Assembly (NCBI RefSeq): GCF_052116305.1
Contig: NZ_JBQKLI010000002.1
Coordinates: forward strand, 62,001 to 126,000
Source: JBQKLI01 sp012798975
GTDB taxonomy: Bacteria > Bacillota > Clostridia > Tissierellales > Peptoniphilaceae
Length of the DNA stretch: 64,000 nucleotides
Direction: 5' to 3'
The notes beneath the pieces are model-generated. The model had not been told where the DNA came from. It ran no database searches and saw nothing but the letters and a program-made list of their open reading frames with translations. A program made the position numbers and the translations under genes. Position 1 is the stretch's first letter. Every line of letters begins with the position of its first letter. Below are positions 18,045-27,743 of this stretch, piece by piece.

Positions 18045-18746
18045 TCAATTTTTTTCTTTTATCCATCCCTGTTCCAGCCAGTATCTGCTGTCTAAAGATA
18101 GTTCTTTTTCTTTTTTTATATTATTGTTCCTCAATGTTTTTCCAAGTCGGAACAATATCTTTCCTTTTTTTCCCTGTTTTGGTGCTCTCGGTTTCTTGCA
18201 ATACTCGGAAAACTTTTTTGTTCTTAATAGTATTTTATTTTTTCTTTCCTCTGACAATTCTTCCCAGATTATCCCTTCTATTAAACCAAATCCTAGTTTC
18301 CGAATATTGGAATTCCCCATCCAATTCATAGAAGTTTCTACCTCTTTTCGCGCTGCTCCATTTTGTGCTCCTATACTTTGTGTTATAATCGCTATTTCTT
18401 TGTTGAAAAAATCTTTATTCGGACGATGAATAACCCAATTATAGCAAAGATGATCTAATAAAGCTTTTACTTGTGCTGGTGCCCTTAGAGCGTATACTGG
18501 GTAAAGAAAAACAATAAGATCGCTTTCTACCATTTTCTTCCATATCAACGATACCTTTTCAAAATTGGGACAATATTCTTCCCCTTTTAAAAAACAATTT
18601 TTGCATCCGATACAAAAATCCGGCTGGTCTTTTGGCAGAACAAATTCAAATACATCATTTTCATTTCTCAGCTCTTCTAAAAAACTTTCTTTTATCTGAA
18701 AGGTACAACCCTTTATCTCTGTGCCATTAATAACAGTAATTCTCAT
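18045..18746 (-). CDS. NAD(P)H-dependent FMN-type flavoprotein (flavodoxin fold)
   Basis: 233 aa. The N-terminus MRITVINGTEIKGCTF resembles the phosphate-binding loop of NADPH-dependent FMN reductases. CIGCKNCFLKGEEYCP (residues about 46-61) is a cysteine cluster often seen in iron-sulfur flavoproteins. LIVFLYPVYALRAPAQVKAL marks the flavin-binding strand and loop. The C-terminal 60 residues are basic and not conserved in type. Probable electron-transfer or quinone/nitro reduction role in the cytosol. Monocistronic. Confidence 0.75.
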   Translation of the reverse strand: MRITVINGTEIKGCTFQIKESFLEELRNENDVFEFVLPKDQPDFCIGCKNCFLKGEEYCPNFEKVSLIWKKMVESDLIVFLYPVYALRAPAQVKALLDHLCYNWVIHRPNKDFFNKEIAIITQSIGAQNGAARKEVETSMNWMGNSNIRKLGFGLIEGIIWEELSEERKNKILLRTKKFSEYCKKPRAPKQGKKGKILFRLGKTLRNNNIKKEKELSLDSRYWLEQGWIKEKN

Positions 18747-18810
18747 TTCATCCTCCTTTCTAATCTCTTGCCTTTTTGTTATTCATACCCTTATTTCATA
18801 TTTTCTCCAA

Positions 18811-18843
18811 AACAAAAACTGCGGAGAACAATCCCCGCAGTTT
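18811..18843 (-). terminator. terminator of the Bce-type ABC transporter operon
   Basis: AAACTGCGG pairs with CCGCAGTTT around an 11-base loop; the complement continues with TTTTTGTTTT. Confidence 0.8.
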
Positions 18844-18847
18844 ACTA

Positions 18848-20830
18848 TTAATATGCTTTTTTTACAATATTATAATAGGTTCTTGAAGTAGCTTTATACA
18901 CTAGAAAATAAAATAATGTAAAGGCTGCAAACGCCCCTATTACACAGTAGAGAAACAGTTGTTTGTTTGTCATATTCGCAAGAGCCAATAGCTTCGTCAA
19001 AATCGGAAAGGCAAAAGCTGTATGGATTCCCGCCATAATAATAGGAAATAAAAACACTACTCGAATTTGAGTCTTTATGGTTTCTTTAATTTCCTCGTCA
19101 TTCATTCCTACTTTTTCCAGAATTTGAAATCTCTTTTGATCTTCTAGGCCTTCTGTCAGCTGTTTATAGTAAATAGACAGAGAAGTTGCCATTAAGAAAA
19201 TAAGTGCCAGAAATATTCCCGTAAAGAAAATCCCGCCATATAATACTTTAAAGTCTTCTCGTTCCGTTTCAAGAGTATCGAGTTTGATATTTCCCTTTTC
19301 GATTTCCTCCCTAAGACTCGTTCTGATCTTAAGAGTTTCTTCCATTTTCTCGCCTGCTGGAGAATCTAAATTAAAAAACTCATTGTATTCGATCTTATTG
19401 ACACCAATATTTATTTGATCTTTAATCTTATACAAATCCTCTATTTTCGGAACGACTAAGAACACAGAGCCCATAGCTGGAAAATCATTCATCTCTTGAA
19501 GCTCAATCCTTCTAGAATCATTTTTTACAGAGTATTGTAAATCTCCAATCTCGAAACTGCTAATCGGATCTTTACTTCCAAACTGAATCGCTTCGGATTC
19601 TTTTAACTCCAATGGCCGGTCTAAATACTTATTCGCATCTTCTTGAGGAACTATAAGAATTCCTATTGTACTATCATCCATGACATTTTGTCTTAGAATT
19701 TCTTCTTCTCCCGAAATCAGCCTATTTCCTTCTATAGATCCCAAAACGGATAAATTCGAGAACGATACATTGTCCTTTGTTCTTATATCATCCCCTTCCA
19801 ACACATTCTCTTTCATAGACTTGAGCTGTTCTGGAATTTCTGGAGAATATTCTGAAGTTATCATAATATCTCTAGAATACCTTGTTCTTAAAATATCTTC
19901 TCCTCCTGCATATAATGAGACTCCAGAGGAAATCAGAATAAGGGCTGCTGTAGCAAAGATGCAGATACTGGCAAGACCTGCAGCATTTTGCTTCATCCGA
20001 TAAATCAAACCGGAAACTGCTGTAAAATGATTCTTTTTATAATAATAGTCTTTGTTCTTTTTCAGAAGTTTCAGTACAATAATCGATACTGCCATAAATG
20101 TAAAATAGGTCCCGGCTAATACCAATAACACAGCCATAAAAAATGCAGACATTGCACTTAATGGATTTTTAACTGTAACTGCCATATAATATCCCGCTCC
20201 TAAAAACAGAATCCCCAAAACCCCTACCAGCCAGTTGGCTTTCGGCTGTTTTTCTCCAGCTCTTGCTTCCTCCATTAATTTTTTCGGAGTTGAAAAACTT
20301 ATTTGGCGAATTCCATTTAAAAAAATCCCAAAGTAAATTGCTGCAAAGAGCAAAGCCGTCTTTCCTAAGTTTTCAATAGAGGGAAGATATCCTGTATCAG
20401 CTCTTTTATCTATAATAAAAAAGAGAGCCCCTTCTGCTATTTTATATAATAAAGCTCCAAAGAATAATCCGGCAGCTATTGTGATCACAGCAAGGATCAT
20501 ATTCTCCCATAATATAACTTTTCGAAGGTGTTTTTTCTCCATGCCTAGAATAGAATATAATGCAAATTCTTTTTTTCTTCGTTTCATTAGAAAATTATTT
20601 GTATAAAAAAGAAATATCGCAGCAAAGATTCCCATAATATAAACGCCCATTCCTAGAACGATCTGTATCTGTTCCATTCCGTAAAACTGTGAAATCTCTT
20701 CTGAGCTCTGCAAAGTACTCACGATATAAAAGATTGCCGCCATACCTATGGCTGATAGCAGGAATGGATAGTAAAACTCTCGATTTTTTCTTATCCCCTG
20801 AAGTGCCAGTTGGAAGTAAAGTTTTTTCAT
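18848..20830 (-). CDS. Bce-type ABC transporter permease (BceB/FtsX family)
   Basis: 660 aa, the usual size for BceB-like permeases. The FtsX-type helices lie at about residues 20-40, 55-75, 105-125, 150-170, 200-220, 230-260 and 285-305. A large extracellular domain (about 310-520) follows, then three C-terminal helices. These exporters remove or release cell-wall-acting peptides (bacitracin, lantibiotics) and also serve as the sensor for a partner histidine kinase. It starts one base after the ATPase gene stop. Together with the kinase and regulator upstream it forms a complete Bce module. Confidence 0.88.
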   Translation of the reverse strand: MKKLYFQLALQGIRKNREFYYPFLLSAIGMAAIFYIVSTLQSSEEISQFYGMEQIQIVLGMGVYIMGIFAAIFLFYTNNFLMKRRKKEFALYSILGMEKKHLRKVILWENMILAVITIAAGLFFGALLYKIAEGALFFIIDKRADTGYLPSIENLGKTALLFAAIYFGIFLNGIRQISFSTPKKLMEEARAGEKQPKANWLVGVLGILFLGAGYYMAVTVKNPLSAMSAFFMAVLLVLAGTYFTFMAVSIIVLKLLKKNKDYYYKKNHFTAVSGLIYRMKQNAAGLASICIFATAALILISSGVSLYAGGEDILRTRYSRDIMITSEYSPEIPEQLKSMKENVLEGDDIRTKDNVSFSNLSVLGSIEGNRLISGEEEILRQNVMDDSTIGILIVPQEDANKYLDRPLELKESEAIQFGSKDPISSFEIGDLQYSVKNDSRRIELQEMNDFPAMGSVFLVVPKIEDLYKIKDQINIGVNKIEYNEFFNLDSPAGEKMEETLKIRTSLREEIEKGNIKLDTLETEREDFKVLYGGIFFTGIFLALIFLMATSLSIYYKQLTEGLEDQKRFQILEKVGMNDEEIKETIKTQIRVVFLFPIIMAGIHTAFAFPILTKLLALANMTNKQLFLYCVIGAFAAFTLFYFLVYKATSRTYYNIVKKAY

Positions 20831-20831
20831 T

Positions 20832-21590
20832 TTATTTTGCTCCTTTGGTAAGCATTGTCAAAGTATGAGAAATCTCCTCGTACATCTCTTTCTGAGTTCG
20901 TTCTCCTTTATAGAGCTGATGAAAGATTTTGCCGTCTTGAATAAATAGTATCCTTTTCGCAAAAGAAGCTGCTTTTACAGAATGGGTCACCATTAGAAGC
21001 GTCTGGCCTTTATCATTGATTTCTGAAAAATATTTTAAAAGCTCATCCGTAGAATGAGAATCTAAAGCACCTGTAGGCTCGTCTGCCAAGATAAGGTCTG
21101 GGTTCGTTATCATTGCTCTTGCAACGGCGGCTCTTTGTTTTTCTCCTCCTGAGACTTCATAAGGATACTTCTCCAGCAAATGATCTATAGAAAGAGTCTC
21201 TGCGATAGGGATCATTTTGTTTCTCATGTTTTGATACTCTTCTCCCGCCAGCACTAATGGAAGCATAATATTGTCTTCCAGTGTAAAAGTATCTAAAAGA
21301 TTAAAATCCTGAAATACGTATCCTAAGTGATTTCTCCGAAAGGATGCGATTTCTTTATCCTTCATAGAGGCTAAATCTTTCCCCTTTAAAAGAATCTTTC
21401 CTTCCGTAGGCTGGTCTAACAAAGCTATCGTGTTCAGCAATGTAGTCTTTCCGCTTCCCGACTCTCCCATTATCGCCGTATATTCACCCTCTTCTACTGT
21501 AAAATCGATATTCTTTAATGCTGTAACCTGATTTCCTCCAACTCTTGTAAAGTACACCTTCTTTAGTTCTTTTATTTCTAAAAAACTCAT
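20832..21590 (-). CDS. Bce-type ABC transporter ATP-binding protein (BceA-like)
   Basis: 252 aa. Walker A GESGSGKTTLLN, Q-loop YVFQDFNLLD, signature SGGEKQRAAVARAM, Walker B LILADEPTGALDS and the switch His in LMVTHS are all present, so it should be an active ATPase of the MacB/LolD/BceA class. ATG after AGGAGG. The 129 bases upstream contain a Bce regulator-type inverted repeat (21695-21708), so the transporter is probably induced by the neighbouring two-component system. Confidence 0.92.
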   Translation of the reverse strand: MSFLEIKELKKVYFTRVGGNQVTALKNIDFTVEEGEYTAIMGESGSGKTTLLNTIALLDQPTEGKILLKGKDLASMKDKEIASFRRNHLGYVFQDFNLLDTFTLEDNIMLPLVLAGEEYQNMRNKMIPIAETLSIDHLLEKYPYEVSGGEKQRAAVARAMITNPDLILADEPTGALDSHSTDELLKYFSEINDKGQTLLMVTHSVKAASFAKRILFIQDGKIFHQLYKGERTQKEMYEEISHTLTMLTKGAK

Positions 21591-21694
21591 AATTTCCTCC
21601 TTTATTTTGTTCCAGTCTATTCTTTATCTAATCTAAGTATAAAAAAAGAGAGCATGTACTGCCTTAGATTCGGCTTACATTTTTCTCTTTTAAG

Positions 21695-21708
21695 TGACAT
21701 TTTTGTAA
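21695..21708. promoter_or_regulatory. candidate BceR-type operator
   Basis: TGACA-tttt-TGTAA, matching the TNACA-N4-TGTNA inverted repeat described for Bce-type response regulators, 105 bases upstream of the ATPase gene and just after the kinase stop. Confidence 0.55.
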
Positions 21709-21719
21709 GGATGAGTTTT

Positions 21720-22715
21720 TTATTTGTTTTGCAGCTGTTCTTCCTGTATCTTTAGACGGCAGCTTGTTCCTTGACCCCTTTTGGAATCTACACGAAGCTC
21801 AATGGAAAGCTCCTTAGAAATATCTTTGCATAAAGAAAGCCCAATGCCTGTTGATTTCTTATCGATACGTCCATTAACCCCTGTAAAACCTCTCTCGAAG
21901 ATCCTTGGGAGATCTTCCTCCACGATTCCAATCCCAGAGTCTTCTATATAGATGCTGTTGTCTTTCCAGAAGATTTTTATGAGTCCTTCTTTCGTGTACT
22001 TTAAAGCATTTGAAAGAAGCTGATCGATAATAAACTTAAGCCATTTTTCATCTGTAATAAAAGAAGTATCCATCTCTTCATATTCTATGCGAATCTTTTT
22101 GCGGATAAATAAAGGGGCATACTTTCGGATAGAATCCCTAAGCACTTCGTCTAACTCTACATTTTTGAATACATAATCCGAAAATTCCGAATCAATATAT
22201 AAATAAGCCAAAAGGGTGTTTACATATTCTTCGATTCTAAAAACTTCTCTTTTAACAGCAGAAGAATCTATCTCCCTATTTTCCAGCAAAAGATATAAAG
22301 CTTGTATCGGTGTTTTGATCTGATGGGTCCAGAGTCTGTAATAGTCTTCCAGCTCCTTTATTTTCTTTTGATTTTTCGAATCTTTCTTGCGAAGTCCTGC
22401 CCTTAAATACTCTATGACTTCTTCGTACTTCTTTTCTATCTCATCGGTCTTTCCAAGATGCTCTGGTATATAGTCCATTTTCTTATAAAGATCGATCTTT
22501 TCTACTCTTTTCTTTGTATTTCTATACTCGGCGATAAGCAGAATAGAAATACAAACTGTATTTAGCAAAGCTGCATAAAGCACTGCTTCTACTGGAAGTC
22601 CAAAAAATAAAAAAACGATAAAAGAAATCAAAAGAATCACCAAAAAATGAAACCACCAAGATATTCGGTTTTTTAAAAACTGTAAAAAAGTTATGGAACT
22701 ATTCCTTTCCCACAT
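21720..22715 (-). CDS. BceS-like intramembrane-sensing histidine kinase
   Basis: 331 aa from the ATG at 22715, which has AAAGGAG upstream and lies within the end of the regulator gene (17-base overlap). Two membrane helices (about 20-62) are joined by almost no external loop, the hallmark of kinases that sense through an ABC transporter. H-box DYYRLWTHQIKTPIQALYLL with the phosphorylated His, N-box DQLLSNALKYT, then DSGIGIVEEDLPRIFERGF and STGIGLSLC for ATP binding. It phosphorylates the adjacent OmpR-type regulator. Confidence 0.9.
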   Translation of the reverse strand: MWERNSSITFLQFLKNRISWWFHFLVILLISFIVFLFFGLPVEAVLYAALLNTVCISILLIAEYRNTKKRVEKIDLYKKMDYIPEHLGKTDEIEKKYEEVIEYLRAGLRKKDSKNQKKIKELEDYYRLWTHQIKTPIQALYLLLENREIDSSAVKREVFRIEEYVNTLLAYLYIDSEFSDYVFKNVELDEVLRDSIRKYAPLFIRKKIRIEYEEMDTSFITDEKWLKFIIDQLLSNALKYTKEGLIKIFWKDNSIYIEDSGIGIVEEDLPRIFERGFTGVNGRIDKKSTGIGLSLCKDISKELSIELRVDSKRGQGTSCRLKIQEEQLQNK

Positions 22716-23373
22716 AATAGCCCACTCCTTTTTTGGTATGAATAACATTCGAGGCACCGAGCTCTTTTAAAGTCTTTCTAAGCCTACCCACATTTACAGT
22801 GAGAGTATTGTCATCGATATAATAATCAGACTGCCACAGCTTTTCCATCAGCTCTTCTCTGCGGATGATCCCTTCTTGTTTTAACATTGTTTCCAATATT
22901 TTAAATTCGTTTTTTGTGAGATTTACGGTCTTTTTTTCATAGGTTACAGTCATTTCTGTTAAGTTTAAAATCAAACCTTCTTTCTCTAAAATTTCAGTTC
23001 CTTTTCCAAAATCATAGGTTCTTCGAATGAGCGCCTTGATCTTCGCCTCTAGCACCGTCAAGTCAAAAGGTTTCAGAATATAATCATCGCCGCCTAAATT
23101 CATAGCCATTACAATATTCATATTTTCCGATGCGGAAGAGATAAATACAATCGGCACTTTAGAAAGCTTTCGAATTTCCTGACACCAATGATATCCATCA
23201 AAAAAAGGCAGAGATACGTCTAATAAAACTAGATGAGGGCTGCAGTCAAAAAAGCTTTCCATCACCTTCTGAAAATCTTTTATTATAAAAACCTCATAAT
23301 TCCACTGTTTCAGATTCTTTTTAATTTCCGAAGAGATAATTTCATCATCTTCTACGATCATAATTCGATGCAT
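22699..23373 (-). CDS. BceR-like OmpR-family response regulator
   Basis: 224 aa from the ATG at 23373 after TAGGAG; earlier in-frame codons belong to the arcA end region. Receiver domain: acidic pair IMIVEDDE, phospho-acceptor Asp in LVLLDVSLPFFDG, and KPF lysine in DYILKPFDL. C-terminal winged helix: LTKNEFKILETMLK and VNVGRLRKTLKELGA, ending in VIHTKKGVGYYV. It should control the Bce-type transporter. It starts only 8 bases after the arcA stop. Confidence 0.92.
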   Translation of the reverse strand: MHRIMIVEDDEIISSEIKKNLKQWNYEVFIIKDFQKVMESFFDCSPHLVLLDVSLPFFDGYHWCQEIRKLSKVPIVFISSASENMNIVMAMNLGGDDYILKPFDLTVLEAKIKALIRRTYDFGKGTEILEKEGLILNLTEMTVTYEKKTVNLTKNEFKILETMLKQEGIIRREELMEKLWQSDYYIDDNTLTVNVGRLRKTLKELGASNVIHTKKGVGYYVGKE

Positions 23374-23381
23374 AACAACTC

Positions 23382-24605
23382 CTACAAATTTTCTCTTTCT
23401 AAGGGCATAGACATGCACCTTGGCCCGCCTCTGCCCCTGGACAATTCCGAACTGGGCATTTCCAACAATGTATAGCCTTCTTCTTTGAGCATTTCATTCG
23501 TTGCTTCGTTCCGGTCATAAACGACTAAAGTTCTTGGTGCTATAGCCAAGGTGTTTGAGCCGTCATTCCACTGCTCTCTTTGACTTGTAATATAGTCTCC
23601 TCCGGCGCAAGGGAAAAGTTTCACGTCGCCAAGCTCTAAATGGCAGGACAATATATCCGAAAGCTTCCCTGTTTCTTCCCGGATCTTAAGTTCCCTTGAA
23701 GAAACGGAACTTTTCGTTAATACAAATACTCTCAAACTGCTCATAATTCCCGGATGATATAGAAAGGCATTTTTATCGATCTGTGTAAAAACAGTATCCA
23801 AATGCATAAAAGCCCTTAGGCTTGGTATATTAAAAGCAATGATCTTTTCAACTTTCGTGTCAAAATCATAAAACAATCTCATCCCAATATCTTGTATCGC
23901 CTCGGGGGTAGTCCTTTGCGAAATTCCAATCCCGATGATTTTTTCGGAGAAATTAAAAATATCTCCCCCTTCTATCGAGAACAAATCATCCCTGCCGTAA
24001 TAGAGCTTGATATCTTTAAAATCTTCATGATGCTTTATAATATAATCTCCATAGATTGTTTCACGGCTTCTTGTTGCAGAATGCATCTTGTTTATAGAAA
24101 CTCCTTTGCCGATAACAGAGAAAGGATCTCTTGTAAAATAAAGATTCGGCATGGGGTTGATAATCATCTGGGTATCTCTTTTTACAACATCAACAAGACA
24201 GCTTGTTTTGCAAATCTCCAGCTCTTTGCTGCTGATGCCTTCCATTGTTTTTAGCACCAGCTCTTTCGGGTCTTTGAACGCATTAAAATACTCTAATACC
24301 AATTCCCGATAATGGGGCGCTGTAATCGAACTTTCTTTAAGGTACTGGTCTAAAAACAAATCCTTCAGTCCTGGATTTTGTTCTAATGTTTCAGCCATTA
24401 AATCCTCTAGGCAGAGAGTTTCCACAGAATGGCCCTCTAAAATCCTTCTAAATATTTCATGCTCTTCTTGAGCCTTTTTTAAATAAGGTATATCATCAAA
24501 TAAAAGTTCTTCCAGTGTCGACGGTGTTAAATTCAGAAGCTCTCTTCCTGGCGGATGAACTAATACTCTTTGTAATCTTCCTATTTCGTTTTGAACCTTT
24601 AACAT
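23382..24605 (-). CDS. arcA: arginine deiminase
   Basis: 407 aa, full length. It hydrolyses arginine to citrulline and ammonia, the first step of the ADI pathway. Seen: NEIGRLQRVLVHPPGREL, NLYFTRDPFSVIG, IEGGDIFNFSE, HLDTVFTQID, and the catalytic cysteine motif GRGGPRCMSMPL at the C-terminus. No arcB, arcC or arcD lies next to it; instead a Bce-type two-component system follows 8 bases later. It may be used for acid or energy stress. Confidence 0.95.
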   Translation of the reverse strand: MLKVQNEIGRLQRVLVHPPGRELLNLTPSTLEELLFDDIPYLKKAQEEHEIFRRILEGHSVETLCLEDLMAETLEQNPGLKDLFLDQYLKESSITAPHYRELVLEYFNAFKDPKELVLKTMEGISSKELEICKTSCLVDVVKRDTQMIINPMPNLYFTRDPFSVIGKGVSINKMHSATRSRETIYGDYIIKHHEDFKDIKLYYGRDDLFSIEGGDIFNFSEKIIGIGISQRTTPEAIQDIGMRLFYDFDTKVEKIIAFNIPSLRAFMHLDTVFTQIDKNAFLYHPGIMSSLRVFVLTKSSVSSRELKIREETGKLSDILSCHLELGDVKLFPCAGGDYITSQREQWNDGSNTLAIAPRTLVVYDRNEATNEMLKEEGYTLLEMPSSELSRGRGGPRCMSMPLERENL

Positions 24606-24661
24606 ATCGATCTCTCTCCTTCACGTCCATGTTTACATCTAATGATACTATACCCCGAATT

Positions 24662-24694
24662 TAAAACAAAATAAAAGACCTGCAGATTGCAGGC
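24662..24694 (-). terminator. terminator after the M20 hydrolase gene
   Basis: CCTGCA / TGCAGG stem with a 3-base loop; the complement continues TCTTTTATTTTGTTTTA. The rest of the gap from 24606 to 24973 holds nothing I can recognise. Confidence 0.55.
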
Positions 24695-24973
24695 CGTAAT
24701 TTTTAATAAAGAGTGTGAAAATGAAGAGTAAAAGAGTGGAGTTATAGTGGAAAAGAGAAAATCCATCGCCTTTCTTTTCTATAAAATAATCCTGCAAGTT
24801 TTAAACCTTGTTCCTCGAAGAAGCTTTTTATAAAAATAAGAGAGAACGATCTTCCTATGTCCATTTATCTGTTTGTAGAAAGACTGATATCTTTTTAGTT
24901 TTCTATCTATACAGTTTCTCGTTAAAAACATTCACAAACGAACAAAACGAACGCCTGACCCCGTTTTCACTTT

Positions 24974-26161
24974 TTAATCTGCTTCTCCATTCAAAAAGTC
25001 TAAAGCAAACTGAACGTGATAAGCTGCTCCGTATTTTAATGCGTCTTCATCTACTTTAAAACGCTCATGATGAGGGAAATATACGGATTCTTTTTCCTCA
25101 TTATAGATTCCTAAGAAGGCGTAGCATCCTGGGCTTTTCTGTAGATAAAATGGCATATCTTCTGAACCCATATTTCTATCAAACTCAATGCGTTTTCCTT
25201 CTCCGAAGACTTTGTCTCCTGATTTTTGTGCCATAAGAGCAAGTTTTTCATCATTAAAAAGACTTAATGCACTTTCTTCGATATTTACATCTACCTGAAC
25301 TTCATACATCTCAGCAATGGCTTTTGCATGTCTTCGTATTCCTGCATGAAGGGCTTCCCTTGCTTCCTGATCAAAATATCTCATAGAAATATCCAGCTCT
25401 GTATATTTTGATACAACATTCGCCTTTGTTCCTCCATGGAAGCGGCCCACATTTAAAACACAGGCTTGCTGAGGATCTACGTTTTTAGCAATAATGCTTT
25501 GAATATCTGTTACAAACATCGCAGCTGGATGAATCGTATCTTTTGCTAAATGAGGGGCAGAACCATGTCCTGATACTCCCTCGAACTTTACATAAATCGT
25601 ATCGCAGCCTGCCATTCGATAGCCGGGCGTCATGTCGAAGGTGCCTATAGGAAGCTTTTTATCTTTAAAGAATGTAAATACATGCATACCAAAAGCCGCA
25701 TCGACTCCTTCCATTCCGCCAGCTTCTACGATTAGTTTTGCTCCAGTAAAGGTCTCTTCTCCTTCTTGGAAAAAGAGTCTCACCTCTCCAGGCAGTTCCT
25801 CTTTCATTTCAGAAAGAATACGGGCAGCTCCTAAAAGCATCGCCGTATGAGCATCATGTCCGCAGGCATGGGCATTGCCTTTGATCTCAGATTTAAAGTC
25901 TACATCCGCCTGTTCCAACACTGGAAGTGCATCTGTATCGGCTCGGAGTGCTACAACTTTGCCTTTTCCTTCATTAATTGTAGCGATCAAAGAGGTATTT
26001 CCCGCTTTTCTGTAAGGAATACCCAGTTTATCCAGTTCTCTCATGATTTTCTTTTGAGTTTCAACTTCCTGACCGCTTAATTCCGGATTGCGATGAAGCT
26101 CTCTTCTAAAATCAATGATATAGGATTCGATATTTTTTGCTTTTTCTATTGTACTTGTCAT
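24974..26161 (-). CDS. M20 family metallohydrolase (N-acyl-amino acid amidohydrolase type)
   Basis: 395 aa from the ATG at 26161 after AAAGGAGG; in-frame codons further upstream lack a ribosome site. Metal-binding and catalytic motifs: VVALRADTDALPV, NAHACGHDAHTAMLLG, LFFQEGEETFTGAK, then FDRNMGSEDMPFY and YFPHHERFKVDEDAL near the C-terminus. The family deacylates N-acyl amino acids or hippurate-like compounds in the cytosol. An MFS transporter gene lies 100 bases upstream and could supply substrate. Confidence 0.88.
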   Translation of the reverse strand: MTSTIEKAKNIESYIIDFRRELHRNPELSGQEVETQKKIMRELDKLGIPYRKAGNTSLIATINEGKGKVVALRADTDALPVLEQADVDFKSEIKGNAHACGHDAHTAMLLGAARILSEMKEELPGEVRLFFQEGEETFTGAKLIVEAGGMEGVDAAFGMHVFTFFKDKKLPIGTFDMTPGYRMAGCDTIYVKFEGVSGHGSAPHLAKDTIHPAAMFVTDIQSIIAKNVDPQQACVLNVGRFHGGTKANVVSKYTELDISMRYFDQEAREALHAGIRRHAKAIAEMYEVQVDVNIEESALSLFNDEKLALMAQKSGDKVFGEGKRIEFDRNMGSEDMPFYLQKSPGCYAFLGIYNEEKESVYFPHHERFKVDEDALKYGAAYHVQFALDFLNGEAD

Positions 26162-26261
26162 AAAAACCTCCTTTATTCCTGTTACATGTCTTTCTATAAT
26201 TATACCCCATAAAAAAATGAGCAATCTTTAAAAACAGACTGCTTATTAAATATAATGCATT

Positions 26262-27545
26262 TTATTTGCTTTTGTAAATATTTTCAGCATTTGTTTCTGT
26301 TGTAAAGAACGAGGCAGCAGTTGAAATAATCATAACGGCAATGAAGATAAAAAATGCATTTAAATACCCTTCTAGATTATTTCCTAGTGCATCCAGACGA
26401 TTCCCCATAAGTACAGGTATAATCGCTGTCCCTGCAAAACCAACACAGTTTACAACACCTGTTGCAATCCCTGGCAGCCCTCTATCATTGCTTTCATTCG
26501 ACATCGTCCAGGTTAAGGTAAAACCTGTCATAATAAATCCTAAAACAAATAGTAAAGCTCCCATAGCAATTACATTTGGTATATTAACATATAAATACAT
26601 CAGCCATAATACTAATGTAGCAACTTCAGTTAGAATTAATACAATTTTTCTCTTCTTTAGTTTGTCTGAAAAAGAGCCGATGACAAGTCCACCCACAGTG
26701 GAACCAACAACAGATGCAATGATCAAATTCGATGCTGTCTCTTGGGAATATCCGTATTTAACCGATAGAAACGCTCCGCCGAAAGTTCCCAAAAGAATAA
26801 CATAACCTGTATAAAGTCCTACAAACGCAAGAGATAAAACCCAAGTTTTCGGATTGCTTAATACGGATTTTAAAGCTTTGCCTATAGTAATTCTTTTTGC
26901 CGCAGGGTTTGGCGCAGGTCTTCCTTCCAGCTCTTCCATGCTTGGAAGACCCATTTCTGAAGGATCATTCTTTACAAAAATCCAAGTTAAAATAGCAAAG
27001 ACAAGCATAATAACACCCATGCCGATAAAAGTTGCTCTCCATCCGATTCTCTGAGATACAATCAACAGAGGCGTTTGTGCCAAAAGAGCACCTAAATTAG
27101 CCGTCAATCCAACCATACCCATCATAAAAGCCAGCTGTTTTGCATAAAACCAGCGGGACTGTATTTTTATAATGCATACAAAAACTACGGATACACCGAC
27201 ACCAACCATAAAACGACCTGCATAGGCAAGATAAAGATTCGGTGAAAATCCAAATAGCATTGACCCTAATGCTGCTAATATCGAAAAGTAAGTAACTGTT
27301 TTCTTTGGACCTAATGTATCAGCGAATACCCCTGATGGAATCTGCATTATAAAATATGCATAAAAGTACATGGAGCTGATCATCGCAAACTCCGAGGCGC
27401 CAATACCGAACGAATTCTCTAATGCTGGTCTTACGACTCCTGCTGCCATTTTATGGAAGGCAACAAAGGTATACATTAACGCTAGTATCCCCCACACCAA
27501 CCATCTATATCTCTCAACTTTCTTTCTTTGTTCTGGCGCTGCCAT
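26262..27545 (-). CDS. MFS transporter
   Basis: 427 aa from the ATG at 27545 after AAAGGAGGG. Twelve hydrophobic segments. The first loop has IPSGVFADTLGPKKT, matching the MFS motif between helices 2 and 3, and its half-repeat VIGSFSDKLKKRK lies in the second half. AYAGRFMVGVGVSVVFV marks helix 4. This resembles the anion:cation/hexuronate-nitrate type subfamily, but the substrate is not readable. Same strand as the M20 hydrolase that follows. Confidence 0.85.
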   Translation of the reverse strand: MAAPEQRKKVERYRWLVWGILALMYTFVAFHKMAAGVVRPALENSFGIGASEFAMISSMYFYAYFIMQIPSGVFADTLGPKKTVTYFSILAALGSMLFGFSPNLYLAYAGRFMVGVGVSVVFVCIIKIQSRWFYAKQLAFMMGMVGLTANLGALLAQTPLLIVSQRIGWRATFIGMGVIMLVFAILTWIFVKNDPSEMGLPSMEELEGRPAPNPAAKRITIGKALKSVLSNPKTWVLSLAFVGLYTGYVILLGTFGGAFLSVKYGYSQETASNLIIASVVGSTVGGLVIGSFSDKLKKRKIVLILTEVATLVLWLMYLYVNIPNVIAMGALLFVLGFIMTGFTLTWTMSNESNDRGLPGIATGVVNCVGFAGTAIIPVLMGNRLDALGNNLEGYLNAFFIFIAVMIISTAASFFTTETNAENIYKSK

Positions 27546-27743
27546 AAACCCTCCTTTTATCAATGCTAAAAATCAATTATGAGATTTTTATACATTTTTT
27601 TGATTCGATCCTAAAGAAAGTATATCCGTTTCTTTAAGCTACAGTATCGTTAATTTAATATATAGACGAAGAAACGAACCTCTGATCCCCCTAGTATCTG
27701 TGATTGCATTATCATACCATAGTTTTTCATATAAAAAAAAGAT

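Noticed and set aside
24700..24973. Search for a riboswitch or small RNA before arcA
   Set aside because: Only AT-rich sequence with no stable helix or conserved words beyond the terminator at 24662-24694.
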